The notes under the pieces were generated by a model that searched no databases, was not told where the DNA came from, and was given only the letters and a program-made list of their open reading frames with translations. From NCBI RefSeq assembly GCF_024198215.1, contig NZ_JAKCFA010000005.1, positions 186,001 through 250,000 on the forward strand: DNA of 64,000 bases, given 5' to 3'. This DNA is from Myxococcus qinghaiensis. GTDB lineage: Bacteria; Myxococcota; Myxococcia; Myxococcales; Myxococcaceae. A program made the translations under genes and the position numbers. The number at the start of each line of letters is the position of its first letter. Position 1 is the stretch's first letter. Below are positions 12,015-20,018 of this stretch, piece by piece.

Positions 12015-12343
12015 GGGGTCCTCCGAGAATCGGGATAGGAGCAAGCTGGCGACGCGCACGCCCCGACGCGGATGAGCGACATCCCGGCCGCTGAACCGCC
12101 GGGCACCCCGGGGACGGAGCGGGCGGGCCCTCGGTGCCCCTCTGAAAAAGGGCGGCTGCCGCTCTGGAGGTGATAGCTGCGCTACCGGGTGCCCCAACCC
12201 CCGCTGGCGGCGCCCCGTGCCGGGACACTGTAGCGGTTGCACGTGTCGCTCATTCGGTGTTAAGCGGCGCCCGCGTGTGAAGGGGTTGGATCTGGGTGGC
12301 ATGGGAAATCCGAGGGTTTCCCAGGGTTTGGGGAGGCGTCCGA
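12015..12343. other. Divergent intergenic region upstream of the atp operon
   Basis: 329 bp between the PEBP gene and the first atp-linked gene. The PEBP-proximal half is GC-rich and featureless to me; the half nearest atp holds the candidate promoter listed separately and a GGGGAGG ribosome-binding site just before 12344. Confidence 0.6.
12237..12265 (+). promoter_or_regulatory. Candidate sigma-70-type promoter of the atp operon
   Basis: TTGCAC at 12237-12242, a 17-bp spacer, then TTAAGC at 12260-12265. This is the best -35/-10 pair in the gap and lies about 80 bp upstream of the first start codon. Pattern match only. Confidence 0.4.
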
Positions 12344-12610
12344 ATGGTGGAGCAAGAACCCCCAAAGAAGGTCGCTTCGGACGGCAGCGAGCTGGGGTCG
12401 ATGGCTCGCCACATGAGGGCGGCCGAGCCCTACGTCTCGGCGGTGTGGAAGCTGGTGGGTGGGGCGGTGGTGGGCGTGCTGGGCGGCTACTGGCTGGACA
12501 AGAAGCTGGGAACGGCGCCGTGGCTGCTCCTGGGGTTGAGCCTGCTGGGTATCTGCGTGGGCTTCTACGGATTCCTCCGGGAGATGGCCCGACTGGGGAA
12601 GCGGAAGTGA
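12344..12610 (+). CDS. atpZ: AtpZ/AtpI family F0 accessory membrane protein
   Basis: 88 aa, two transmembrane helices (WKLVGGAVVGVLGGYWLDKKLG and PWLLLGLSLLGICVGFYGFL), matching the small AtpZ/AtpI proteins at the head of ATP synthase operons. The GGYWLDKKLGTAPW motif between the helices is typical of the family. The ATG at 12344 has GGGGAGG upstream. The stop overlaps the next GTG (GTGA), so the two are translationally coupled. Known for the family: helps assemble the c-ring, and some members with AtpI support Mg2+ or Ca2+ transport. Confidence 0.85.
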   Translation: MVEQEPPKKVASDGSELGSMARHMRAAEPYVSAVWKLVGGAVVGVLGGYWLDKKLGTAPWLLLGLSLLGICVGFYGFLREMARLGKRK

Positions 12611-13011
12611 CGGGGCAGGGCGAGGAGAAGGACCCCTTCGGCTCCCATGCGGGGCTGGCGGCCGGGGTGGCGGTGGTGGGCGTGGCGGTGGCCGGGCTGT
12701 TGCCGACGGTGGTGGAAGACCGGGTGGCGGCGCTGTGGGGCGTGGGTCTGGCGGTGGTGACGGGCGTGGTGGCGCTGTTGTTGAAGCGGCGGGCGGTGAA
12801 ACAAGACCTGAAGGCGGCCATGAAGGTGGTGGCGGTGGTCTTCGGCCTGCGGGCGGTGGCGGTGCTGGTGGGGCTGTTGGGGATGATTTCGCGAGGTCTG
12901 CAGCCGGTGCCGTTCATCGCCGGCTTCTTTGGCGTCTACTTCGCGCTGCAATGGATTGAAGTCAGCTACGTGATGGCCGCGTCCAAAAGCGCGGCGGGCG
13001 GAGACGAGTGA
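12607..13011 (+). CDS. ATP synthase subunit I-like membrane protein
   Basis: 134 aa from a GTG at 12607 that overlaps the previous stop by 4 bp. It has four hydrophobic helices (AGVAVVGVAVAGLLPTVV, LWGVGLAVVTGVVALLL, VVAVVFGLRAVAVLVGLL and FIAGFFGVYFALQWIEVSYV), the size and layout of the poorly conserved AtpI-like protein encoded just before atpB. The stop overlaps the atpB start (TGATG). The assignment rests mostly on position and topology, since the sequence is weakly conserved. Confidence 0.7.
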   Translation: MTGQGEEKDPFGSHAGLAAGVAVVGVAVAGLLPTVVEDRVAALWGVGLAVVTGVVALLLKRRAVKQDLKAAMKVVAVVFGLRAVAVLVGLLGMISRGLQPVPFIAGFFGVYFALQWIEVSYVMAASKSAAGGDE

Positions 13012-14057
13012 TGCGCAAGGCAATGGTGCTGTTCACCTGTCTGTTCGTAGCCACGGCGTGGGCTTCGGCGTCCGGGGGCCACGGCGAGGGTAACGAGCCG
13101 AGTGTGCCGGACTACATCCTCCACCACGTCGCGGACACCAACGACTTCGAGCTGGAGGTTCCGCTCAGCCAGCCCATCCACCTGGGCGCGATTCCGCCCA
13201 TCCGCATCGGCAACTGCGCGCCGGTGATGACGGACCACGGGCTGGTGGCGCCCTCCGGCTGGTCGGGCCTGATGGGGGGCTGCCTGGACCTCTCCATCAC
13301 CAAGCACACGGTGATGATGTGGCTGGCGGCGCTGCTGCTGCTCGCGACCATCTTCATCTGGAGCAGCCGCGACAAGACGAAGCTGGTGCCGCGCGGCACG
13401 GGCGCCAACCTCATCGAGATGCTGGTGCTCTTCGTTCGTGACGAGATGGCCATCAAGAACATCGGCAAGGAGGACGGCCCGCGCTACGTGCCGTATCTGC
13501 TGACCGCGTTCTTCTTCATCCTCTTCATGAACCTGCTGGGCCTGGTCCCCTGGATGGCCACGGCCACCGGCAACCTGGCGGTCACGTGCGGCCTGGCGCT
13601 GTGCACCTTCTTCGTGACGCAGGCGGCGGGCATCCGCGCGGCGGGCCTGGGCGGCTACCTGAAGCACCTGACGGGCGGCGTGCACTGGTCGCTGTGGATC
13701 ATCATGGTCCCGGTGGAAATCCTGGGCCTCATCTCCAAGCCCTTCGCCCTCACGATGCGTCTGTTCGCCAACATGCTGGCGGGCCACATCGTCCTCTTCT
13801 TCCTCATCGGCCTCATCTTCATCCTCGGCCATCCGGCGGTGGCGGCGGTGAGCGTGCCCTTCGCGTTCGCCATCTACCTGCTGGAGCTGTTCGTGGCCTT
13901 CGTGCAGGCGTACGTCTTCACCCTGCTGTCGGCGCTGTTCATCGGCATGGCGGTGGCCACGGGCCATCACCACGACGACCACGGCCACGCGGATGACCAC
14001 GGCCACGGCCACTCGGAGCTGGGCCCCAGCCACGACCACGGCAAGGCGCACGCCTGA
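13011..14057 (+). CDS. atpB: F0F1 ATP synthase subunit a
   Basis: 348 aa, longer than the usual 250-290. The essential Arg is R250 in LTMRLFANMLAGHI, followed by the C-terminal helices with LLELFVAFVQAYVFTLLSALFI. Subunit a forms the proton half-channels next to the c-ring. Two unusual ends: an N-terminal signal-like sequence (MRKAMVLFTCLFVATAWASA) and roughly 70 extra residues with two Cys (GNCAPV and GGCLDL) before the first core helix, and a His/Asp-rich tail after residue 320 (GHHHDDHGHADDHGHGHSE) that may bind metal. The ATG at 13011 overlaps the previous stop. Confidence 0.95.
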   Translation: MRKAMVLFTCLFVATAWASASGGHGEGNEPSVPDYILHHVADTNDFELEVPLSQPIHLGAIPPIRIGNCAPVMTDHGLVAPSGWSGLMGGCLDLSITKHTVMMWLAALLLLATIFIWSSRDKTKLVPRGTGANLIEMLVLFVRDEMAIKNIGKEDGPRYVPYLLTAFFFILFMNLLGLVPWMATATGNLAVTCGLALCTFFVTQAAGIRAAGLGGYLKHLTGGVHWSLWIIMVPVEILGLISKPFALTMRLFANMLAGHIVLFFLIGLIFILGHPAVAAVSVPFAFAIYLLELFVAFVQAYVFTLLSALFIGMAVATGHHHDDHGHADDHGHGHSELGPSHDHGKAHA

Positions 14058-14066
14058 GACAAGTTA

Positions 14067-14093
14067 GCGGGGCGGCGGCAGTAGACGCCCCGC
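14067..14093 (+). other. Stem-loop between atpB and atpE
   Basis: GCGGGGCG at 14067-14074 pairs with CGCCCCGC at 14086-14093 around an 11-nt loop, 9 nt after the atpB stop. It could be a partial terminator or an mRNA-stabilising hairpin that raises atpE dosage relative to atpB. Confidence 0.5.
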
Positions 14094-14193
14094 GTAGAAG
14101 ACCTGGCGGTTCGAAAGGCCGTCAGAGGTAGTCCTGAAGGGAATCACGACCCCCCCACAAGTGGGTCCTTCGCTAGAAAAGAGAAGCACCGCC

Positions 14194-14427
14194 ATGACCA
14201 ACCTCGCTCTTGCCTTCCTCGCCGCCGGCCTCGGCGCCGGCCTCTCCATCATCGGCGCCGCCCTCGGCATCGGTAAGCTCGCCGCCGCCGCCATGGACGC
14301 CACGGGCCGTCAGCCCGCCGCCGGTGGCGACATCCGCACCACGATGATCATCGCCGCGGCCCTCATCGAAGGCGCCACGCTGTTCGCGCTGGTTGTCTGC
14401 ATCCTGCTGGCGACCAAGACCGCCTAG
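14194..14427 (+). CDS. atpE: F0F1 ATP synthase subunit c
   Basis: 77 aa, two-helix proteolipid. Helix 1 carries the Gly-rich packing motif (GLGAGLSIIGAALGIG), the loop has the F1-contacting RQP, and helix 2 holds the ion-binding Glu E59 in AALIEGATLFALVV. There is no Gln in helix 1 and no Ser/Thr right after the Glu, so it looks proton- rather than sodium-coupled. The ATG at 14194 matches the family length. The 136-bp gap on the left and 125-bp gap on the right, each with inverted repeats, set it apart from the otherwise overlapping genes; many c rings need about ten copies per enzyme. Confidence 0.95.
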   Translation: MTNLALAFLAAGLGAGLSIIGAALGIGKLAAAAMDATGRQPAAGGDIRTTMIIAAALIEGATLFALVVCILLATKTA

Positions 14428-14552
14428 TTTCAACGCAGGTGCCTGGGAAGCGCCGGTGCTCGCGGGTCACATCGCGGGCGCCGGTGCCTCTTCCTCAGGC
14501 TGTTTCACCCTGAAGCCCTCGCCGTCTCATCCCTCACGCCGGACACGCCACC

Positions 14553-15104
14553 ATGTTCCTGCCCAACGTCCTCGCCGCCAGCAGCCTCGTGAGCGTCCAG
14601 CCGGGCCTCATCTTCTGGACCCTCGTCACCTTCGTCATCGTGTTCTTCGTCCTGAAGGCGAAGGCGTGGGGACCCATCCTCCAGCTGGTCGAGGAGCGTG
14701 AGAAGCAGATTTCGGCCGCCATCGAGAGCGCCAAGCGTGAGCGCGCCGAGGCGGAGAAGCTGCTGGCCGACCAGAAGACGGCCATCTCCGAGGCCCGCCG
14801 TCAGGCCGCCGAGGAGACGCGCCGCAACCAGCAGGAGATGGAGAAGTTCCGCGAGGAGCTGATGGCGAAGAGCCGCAAGGAGGCGGAGGAGCTGAAGCTG
14901 AGCGCGCGTCGTGAAATCGACGAGCAGAAGACGAAGGCCATCGCCGAGGTCCGCGCCATGGCGGTGGACCTGGCCATGGAAGTGGCCGGCAAGCTCATGA
15001 GCGAGCGCATGGACGACAGCAAGCACCGCGCGCTGGCCGAGCAGTTCGTGAAGGGCCTTCCGCTGAGCGGCTCCGGCAACGCCGGCGTCCGCCGGTCGGC
15101 CTAG
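14553..15104 (+). CDS. atpF: F0F1 ATP synthase subunit b
   Basis: 183 aa: one N-terminal membrane helix (QPGLIFWTLVTFVIVFFVLK) followed by a long charged coiled coil (EEREKQISAAIESAKRERAE and onward), the peripheral-stalk layout. The conserved WTLVTF and the WGPILQLVEEREK segments mark subunit b. The delta, alpha, gamma, beta and epsilon genes do not follow; the next gene is ychF, so the F1 part must be encoded elsewhere in the genome. Confidence 0.94.
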   Translation: MFLPNVLAASSLVSVQPGLIFWTLVTFVIVFFVLKAKAWGPILQLVEEREKQISAAIESAKRERAEAEKLLADQKTAISEARRQAAEETRRNQQEMEKFREELMAKSRKEAEELKLSARREIDEQKTKAIAEVRAMAVDLAMEVAGKLMSERMDDSKHRALAEQFVKGLPLSGSGNAGVRRSA

Positions 15105-15149
15105 TTCGGGGAAGCGCGCCCCCCGGCGCGCGTGTTCCAGGGAATCACC

Positions 15150-16259
15150 ATGGCGCTATCCATCGGAATCGTCGGGCTGCCCAACGTGGGCAAGTCCACC
15201 CTGTTCAACGCGCTGTCGGCCGCGGGCGCGCAGGCGGCCAACTACCCCTTCTGCACCATCGAGCCCAACGTGGGCGTGGTGCCCGTGCCGGATGAGCGGC
15301 TGGACAAGCTCTCCGAGCTCATCAAGCCGCTGAAGAAGGTCCCCACGTCGCTGGAGTTCGTGGACATCGCCGGCCTGGTGCGCGGCGCCTCCAAGGGCGA
15401 AGGCCTGGGCAACCAGTTCCTGGGCAACATCCGCCAGGTGGACGCGGTGCTGCACGTGCTGCGCTGCTTCGAGGACGACAACGTCACCCACGTCGAGGGC
15501 GGGGTGAATCCGGTGAGGGACCGGGACGTGGTCGACACGGAGCTGTGCCTCAAGGACCTGGAGACGGTGGAGAAGCGCCGCGAGCGCTCCTTGAAGAACA
15601 CGAAGATGGGCGGCAAGGCCGGTGACGAGGCCAAGGCCGAGGTCGCGCTGCTGGACCGCGTGAAGGCCGGGCTGGATTCCGCGATCACCGTGCGGGCGCA
15701 GAAGCTGACCGAGGACGAGAAGGCCGTCATCCACGACCTGTTCCTCCTGACGGACAAGCCGGTGTTGTACGTGGCGAACATCGGCGAGGGCGAGATTGGG
15801 AAGGAAGACGCGAACAAGCACGTCGCGGCGGTGAAGGAGATGGCCGCGAAGGAGGGCTTCGACGTGGTGGTGCTCGCGGCGGCGCTGGAGTCGGAAATCC
15901 AGCAGCTCCCCGAGACGGAGCGTCCGGGCTTCCTGGAGAGCGCGGGGCTGACGGAGCCGGGTCTGCACAAGGTGGTGCGGGCGGGCTACACGCTGCTGGG
16001 CCTGTGGACGTACTTCACAGTGGGCGAGCAGGAGTGCCGCGCCTGGACGATTCACAAGGGCTACAAGGCGCCGCAGGCGGCGGGCGTCATCCACACGGAC
16101 TTCGAGCGCGGCTTCATCAAGGCCGAGGTGATGCGCTGGGAGGATCTGGTGAAGCTGGGCAGTGAGTCCGCGGTGAAGGAGAAGGGGCTCTTGCGGATGG
16201 AAGGCAAGGAGTACGTCGTGCAGGACGGTGACTGCATGCACTTCCGCTTCAACGTGTGA
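15150..16259 (+). CDS. ychF: Redox-regulated ATPase YchF (Obg-like GTPase family)
   Basis: 369 aa. P-loop GLPNVGKST at 9-17, switch region NYPFCTIEPNVG, VDIAGLVRGASKGEGLGNQFL as the Walker B/G3 region, a coiled-coil insert in the middle, and a C-terminal TGS domain ending GDCMHFRFNV. YchF uses ATP, associates with ribosomes and is linked to oxidative-stress control. The ATG at 15150 (MALSIGIVGLPN) gives the standard N-terminus. It lies 45 bp after atpF and may be read from the atp promoter. Confidence 0.95.
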   Translation: MALSIGIVGLPNVGKSTLFNALSAAGAQAANYPFCTIEPNVGVVPVPDERLDKLSELIKPLKKVPTSLEFVDIAGLVRGASKGEGLGNQFLGNIRQVDAVLHVLRCFEDDNVTHVEGGVNPVRDRDVVDTELCLKDLETVEKRRERSLKNTKMGGKAGDEAKAEVALLDRVKAGLDSAITVRAQKLTEDEKAVIHDLFLLTDKPVLYVANIGEGEIGKEDANKHVAAVKEMAAKEGFDVVVLAAALESEIQQLPETERPGFLESAGLTEPGLHKVVRAGYTLLGLWTYFTVGEQECRAWTIHKGYKAPQAAGVIHTDFERGFIKAEVMRWEDLVKLGSESAVKEKGLLRMEGKEYVVQDGDCMHFRFNV

Positions 16260-16304
16260 CGGGCTGACGCGGCCCTTATGGGGCTGCGAGCTGTGGATGT
16301 ACCG

Positions 16305-16351
16305 CGCGGGCGCGTTCTGGAGGGCCTTGGGGCCTTCTGGGAGCGCCCGCG
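16305..16351. terminator. Hairpin between convergent ychF and a small membrane protein gene
   Basis: CGCGGGCGC (16305-16313) pairs with GCGCCCGCG (16343-16351); a second short stem, GGCC/GGCC, lies inside the loop. It sits between two convergent stops, so it could act in both directions. There is no T-run, as with the other hairpins in this window. Confidence 0.5.
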
Positions 16352-16375
16352 AGGCGTTTCTGGGGGTGGGCGCGG

Positions 16376-16741
16376 CTAGAAGCTGATGCGGGGGCCGCGC
16401 AGGGCGGTGGCGACCCAGAGGCCGACGCCGACGAGGGCGAGCAGGGTGGTGAAGAGGGCGGCGCGGCGGATGCGGTCGCTGCCTTCAGGCTGCTGGCGGG
16501 CGTAGAGCCACATGCCGCCCACGCGGAGGAGGACGAAGAGGGCCAGGAGGATGGGGCCGACCACGAGCCAGCCGGAGGGGCGTGCGAGCACGACACCCCA
16601 GGAGGCGAGGAAGGCGACGTTGCCCAAGAGGGAGGCGATGGCGAATCGAGGATAGGCGCGTCGTGGGTCCACGGGCGCAGTGTCCACCGTGCGGCGCGTG
16701 CGGCCAACCTGCGAGTGCTCGGGGTGGCGGGAAAACAACAT
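16376..16741 (-). CDS. Small membrane protein, unknown function
   Basis: 121 aa with three hydrophobic helices (FAIASLLGNVAFLASWGVVLA, WLVVGPILLALFVLLRVGGMWL and AALFTTLLALVGVGLWVATAL) after a charged N-terminus. No family recognised. The ATG at 16741 lacks an obvious ribosome-binding site, so the start may lie further in. It is last in a run of minus-strand small genes beginning near 17782. Confidence 0.55.
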   Translation of the reverse strand: MLFSRHPEHSQVGRTRRTVDTAPVDPRRAYPRFAIASLLGNVAFLASWGVVLARPSGWLVVGPILLALFVLLRVGGMWLYARQQPEGSDRIRRAALFTTLLALVGVGLWVATALRGPRISF

Positions 16742-16778
16742 CGTTATTCGTGAGACTGGCCGTGTTGCTGTTCAGGGG

Positions 16779-17171
16779 TCAGGGCTGTTTGTCAGGCTGA
16801 CACGACTCTTGGATGCGAACGATCAGGTCGTCGGAGCTGGGCTGCCCATCGCGACCGAGCGACCATACAGTGAGACATCCCGCGTCGTTGGTGAGCATGA
16901 GCTCCCTGCGCCAGTCATCGAGGGGAACCCCTGGCGTCAGGATGCATGCGTCACCCGTGCATCCAGGTGGGGACAGGTCTTTCAGCGATTGAGGCCATGC
17001 TCCTGTTGCTCTTTTGTAGTCAACGACCACCGTTGCTACGTTTTGAAGATGCCGCATGGGTTTGGTGTTGTTGAAGTACGACCATTCAGACCAGACTTGC
17101 AGGACGCAGCCCGCCAAGACAGCGACCCCGATTCCCACTCTTACGAGAATGGCCTTCCTGCTCAATCGCAT
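16779..17171 (-). CDS. Pseudopilin-like (type II secretion GspG C-terminal-like) protein
   Basis: 130 aa from the ATG at 17171; a further 17 residues upstream are open. An N-terminal membrane helix (AILVRVGIGVAVLAGCVLQVW) is followed by a helix and the pattern YKRATGAWPQSLKDL ... DDWRRELML ... WSLGRDGQPSSDDL, which matches the C-terminal core of GspG-like major pseudopilins (DxWG...SxGxDG). The classical prepilin cleavage site (GFTLIE) is absent, so it is probably a stand-alone relative rather than a working pseudopilin. It has four Cys in the globular part. Confidence 0.6.
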   Translation of the reverse strand: MRLSRKAILVRVGIGVAVLAGCVLQVWSEWSYFNNTKPMRHLQNVATVVVDYKRATGAWPQSLKDLSPPGCTGDACILTPGVPLDDWRRELMLTNDAGCLTVWSLGRDGQPSSDDLIVRIQESCQPDKQP

Positions 17172-17190
17172 GGACAACTCAAGTCTCTTC

Positions 17191-17427
17191 CTACTCAGCG
17201 GGCACCACATGGGTGGGGTCAACCATGATGATGTGACGGTGCCCGCCGAAGCGCGGGACCGCTACTTGCGAGACGTTCAGGACGAGCACGCCGTCGGATT
17301 CGATTTCCTCCACGGGGAACGTCCCGCCAAGGCAAACTCGGAAGACCTCTCTGGATTCTTCGGGCAACTGTGCCAACCCGTCAGGGAGAGACATCACCCG
17401 GACCAGTTGGCCCACTCGAAAGCTCAC
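17191..17427 (-). CDS. Small hypothetical protein
   Basis: 78 aa from a GTG at 17427 preceded by a strong AAGGAGG at good spacing; the frame is open to 17541 but this is the supported start. It reads VSFRVGQLVRVMSLPDGLAQ and on to GGTFPVEEIESDGVLVLNVS, compatible with a small beta-barrel (SH3/KOW-like) fold. No signal peptide. No family recognised. It ends 19 bp before the pseudopilin-like gene and is probably in the same operon. Confidence 0.6.
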   Translation of the reverse strand: MSFRVGQLVRVMSLPDGLAQLPEESREVFRVCLGGTFPVEEIESDGVLVLNVSQVAVPRFGGHRHIIMVDPTHVVPAE

Positions 17428-17494
17428 GGACCTGCCTCCTTCACGGCCTGTTCCCAGGGCAAGCACCGCAGATGCTGAGGCTGTCGAACTCGGC

Positions 17495-17782
17495 TCATGG
17501 ATTGATGACCTCCCTGGCGTATTCTGTGTTGAAATTCGCATTCAAATACCAGATGCGTTCAGTCCGACCGCTCGCGGTGCGCTCATCGCGCAGGATGAAT
17601 CCGTCGACACCGACGATGCAATACCGAACGCGCAGTGTGCCCTCTTCTCTAAATGGGCCGCAGGCATAGAATCCACGGGGGACGCCTGTGTCGGTTCGGG
17701 ACATGAATATCCAGTAGGGCCACGAGCGGACCACGCAGGCCGCGAGGATGATGAGGGCCACCACGATGTGCAGGGGCCTCAT
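17495..17782 (-). CDS. Small exported or membrane-anchored hypothetical protein
   Basis: 95 aa with an N-terminal hydrophobic segment (LHIVVALIILAACVVRSW), then a soluble part with two Cys (YACGPF and YCIVGVDG). Not recognised. The gene is richer in A+T than most of the window, as are its two downstream partners. It lies 58 bp downstream of the citrate synthase-like gene on the same strand. Confidence 0.55.
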   Translation of the reverse strand: MRPLHIVVALIILAACVVRSWPYWIFMSRTDTGVPRGFYACGPFREEGTLRVRYCIVGVDGFILRDERTASGRTERIWYLNANFNTEYAREVINP

Positions 17783-17840
17783 CCCACGCTCTCCGATTCA
17801 AACATCCGGGTCTGCTCAGCAGCACGAGTAGGGAGGGAAG

Positions 17841-19127
17841 TCATTGCCGAGGCGGCTGCACGTAGCGTGCCCTGGGGCGCAGGAGGTGGCCCTGCTCCCT
17901 TTGCTCCAGGATGTGTGCGACCCAGCCCGCCGCGCGCCCCACTGCGAAGATTGTCGCCGCTGCTCCCGGGGGCAGGCCCAGCGCTTCCGCCAGCATCACC
18001 AGTCCCAGGTCCACCGACGGCGCCGGGTGTCCCGCTTCTGTCATCGCCTCCTGGACCGCCCTTGCCACTTTGACCCTCGGCGCCTCGGGCCGTACCTCCC
18101 TTGCTGCCTCCAGGATGGGCGGGGACCTCGGGTCTCCGTCGGGATAGAGCTGGTGTCCGAAGCCGGGCACGGACTCGCCACGGCGCAGCCGCTCGCGCAC
18201 CACGGCCGCCGCTCGCTCTGGCTTTCCCACCTCCGTCAACAGCGCCTCCACCCTGTCACATGCCCCTCCATGCCTCGGCCCTGACAGTGCCCCCAGTGCC
18301 GCGCACAGGCATGCGTACAGGTCTGCTCCCGAGGACGCTGTCACCCGCGCCGTGAAGGTCGACACGTTCAGCTCATGGTCCGCGCACAACACCAGCGCGC
18401 GATTGAGCAGCTCCGGGGCTCGCTTCACCTTGGAGTCCCATGCCAGCGCCAGCGACTCCGCCACGGTCTGCACTCGCAGTGCCCGCGCCACCCGTCCTGG
18501 CGCGTGCGCCACGCACACCCACGCCGCCAGCTGACGCAGCAGCCGCTTCGCCCTGGCCTTCTCCTGCTCAGGCGGCGCGGCGAAGCGCACTGCGTCCCTG
18601 GCCGCCAGCAGTGGCAGCAGGGCTGACAACGCCGCCACGGGTGGCGTGTCTCTCGGCAGCATCCTCGCCAGCTCCGACGGCGGAAACGGTGGCTCCTCGC
18701 TCTCCCACCGTGGGTCCTGCTCCGGAAGTCTCCCCGTCCACAGCAGCTCCGCCACCGCTTCGAGACTCCGCCCCTCCATCGCCAGCGCCACCGCCGAGTG
18801 TCCCCGGTACGCCAGCCCCTCCGCGCCCACCTGCGACACGGACGAGTCGATGACGGGCTCACCCCAGCGCAGCGCCCCCGAGGCCACCGCCGCGTGCCCC
18901 GCACGTGCGTCGTGCCGCGTCTTCAGTCGCTCCAAATCCGAGCGCACATAGCGGTTCTCCTTCGTCCCCGGCTCGGGCACGCAGCGCACGAGCCCACGGC
19001 TCACGTACGTGTACAGCGTCGCCCGCTTCACCCCCAGGAGCGCCGCCGCCTCCACCGCGGTGACGAGCTGCTCCTCGGGTCGATGGTCGAATCGAGATTG
19101 AGAGCGTCCACCCTTGCGTCTACTCAT
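17841..19127 (-). CDS. Citrate synthase-family protein with N-terminal helix-turn-helix
   Basis: 428 aa. Residues about 20-72 form a MerR/excisionase-like HTH (TAVEAAALLGVKRATLYTYVSRGLV); the rest is a citrate synthase fold with ADHELNVSTFTARV (catalytic His about 250), GPRHGGACD, GFGHQLYPDGDPR (second His about 325) and a PSVDLGLVMLAEALGLP segment carrying the third catalytic Asp. The active-site residues are kept, so it is probably an enzyme. Such HTH-citrate synthase fusions are known and could bind DNA as well as make citrate or 2-methylcitrate. It is divergent from the methyltransferase gene across 107 bp. Confidence 0.88.
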   Translation of the reverse strand: MSRRKGGRSQSRFDHRPEEQLVTAVEAAALLGVKRATLYTYVSRGLVRCVPEPGTKENRYVRSDLERLKTRHDARAGHAAVASGALRWGEPVIDSSVSQVGAEGLAYRGHSAVALAMEGRSLEAVAELLWTGRLPEQDPRWESEEPPFPPSELARMLPRDTPPVAALSALLPLLAARDAVRFAAPPEQEKARAKRLLRQLAAWVCVAHAPGRVARALRVQTVAESLALAWDSKVKRAPELLNRALVLCADHELNVSTFTARVTASSGADLYACLCAALGALSGPRHGGACDRVEALLTEVGKPERAAAVVRERLRRGESVPGFGHQLYPDGDPRSPPILEAAREVRPEAPRVKVARAVQEAMTEAGHPAPSVDLGLVMLAEALGLPPGAAATIFAVGRAAGWVAHILEQREQGHLLRPRARYVQPPRQ

Positions 19128-19234
19128 ATCTCCGCAACCTCCTGAACACGCATTGTCGACTCGACTCGATTCCCTTGTCGATGTGAGCCTTTGGGCCCAC
19201 GCGACACTCGGGACGACGCGAGAGGAGAACTGTC

Positions 19235-20014
19235 ATGCCTGTCGTCGACTTTGGTCGCACGTCCGAGGACTACTCGAAACACCGCCAGGGCTTCCCGGAC
19301 GCCTTCTTCACCCGTCTGGCCCGGGAGAACGTCCTCCGCCCCGGACTCCGTGCCGTGGACCTCGGCTCCGGCACTGGCACCGTCGCACGAGGACTCGCGC
19401 GACACGGCTGCTCAGTCACAGCGCTCGATGTGTCCGCGTCCATGCTCGCGGCCGGACGCCAGCTCGCCTCCGAGGCAGGTCTGTCCATCGATTCACGCGA
19501 AGCCCCCGCCGAGGCCACGGGCCTGCCTTCCAGCGCCTTCGACCTCGTGACCGCAGGGCAGTGCTGGCACTGGTTCGACCGGCCCGCCGCGGCTCGCGAG
19601 GCCGCTCGACTGCTCGTCCCTGGCGGCAAGCTGGTCATCGCGCACCTGGACTGGACATCCCTGCCCGGCAATGTCGTCGCCGCCACCGAGGCCCTCATGG
19701 AGGACTTCAATCCCAATCCGCCGGACCACGCTCGCTTCGGCTGCGGCGTCGGCCTCTACCCACAGTGGCTCCGCGACGTCAGCGACGCGGGCTTCACGCC
19801 CCTGGAGACCTTCTCCTTCGACGTGCTCCTGCCCTACACCCACGAGTCCTGGCGAGGCCGCTCCCGCGCCAGCGCCATGGTCGGCGCCACCCTGCCTCCC
19901 GCTGACGTGGAGCGCTTCGACGCCGCACACGCCCGACTCCTCGCCGAGCGCTTCCCTCACGACACGCTCGACATCCCCCACCGCGTCTTCGCCCTCATCG
20001 CCACGCGCCCTTGA
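19235..20014 (+). CDS. Class I SAM-dependent methyltransferase
   Basis: 259 aa. Motif I is AVDLGSGTGTVARGLA (about 40-55), followed by VTALDVSASML (acidic loop) and a post-I AEATGLPSSAFDLVTAGQCWHWFD, the methyltransferase type 11 pattern found in Tgs1/UbiE-like and stress-response enzymes. The ATG at 19235 has GAGGAGA upstream. The substrate cannot be predicted. Confidence 0.88.
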   Translation: MPVVDFGRTSEDYSKHRQGFPDAFFTRLARENVLRPGLRAVDLGSGTGTVARGLARHGCSVTALDVSASMLAAGRQLASEAGLSIDSREAPAEATGLPSSAFDLVTAGQCWHWFDRPAAAREAARLLVPGGKLVIAHLDWTSLPGNVVAATEALMEDFNPNPPDHARFGCGVGLYPQWLRDVSDAGFTPLETFSFDVLLPYTHESWRGRSRASAMVGATLPPADVERFDAAHARLLAERFPHDTLDIPHRVFALIATRP

Positions 20015-20018
20015 GCCC

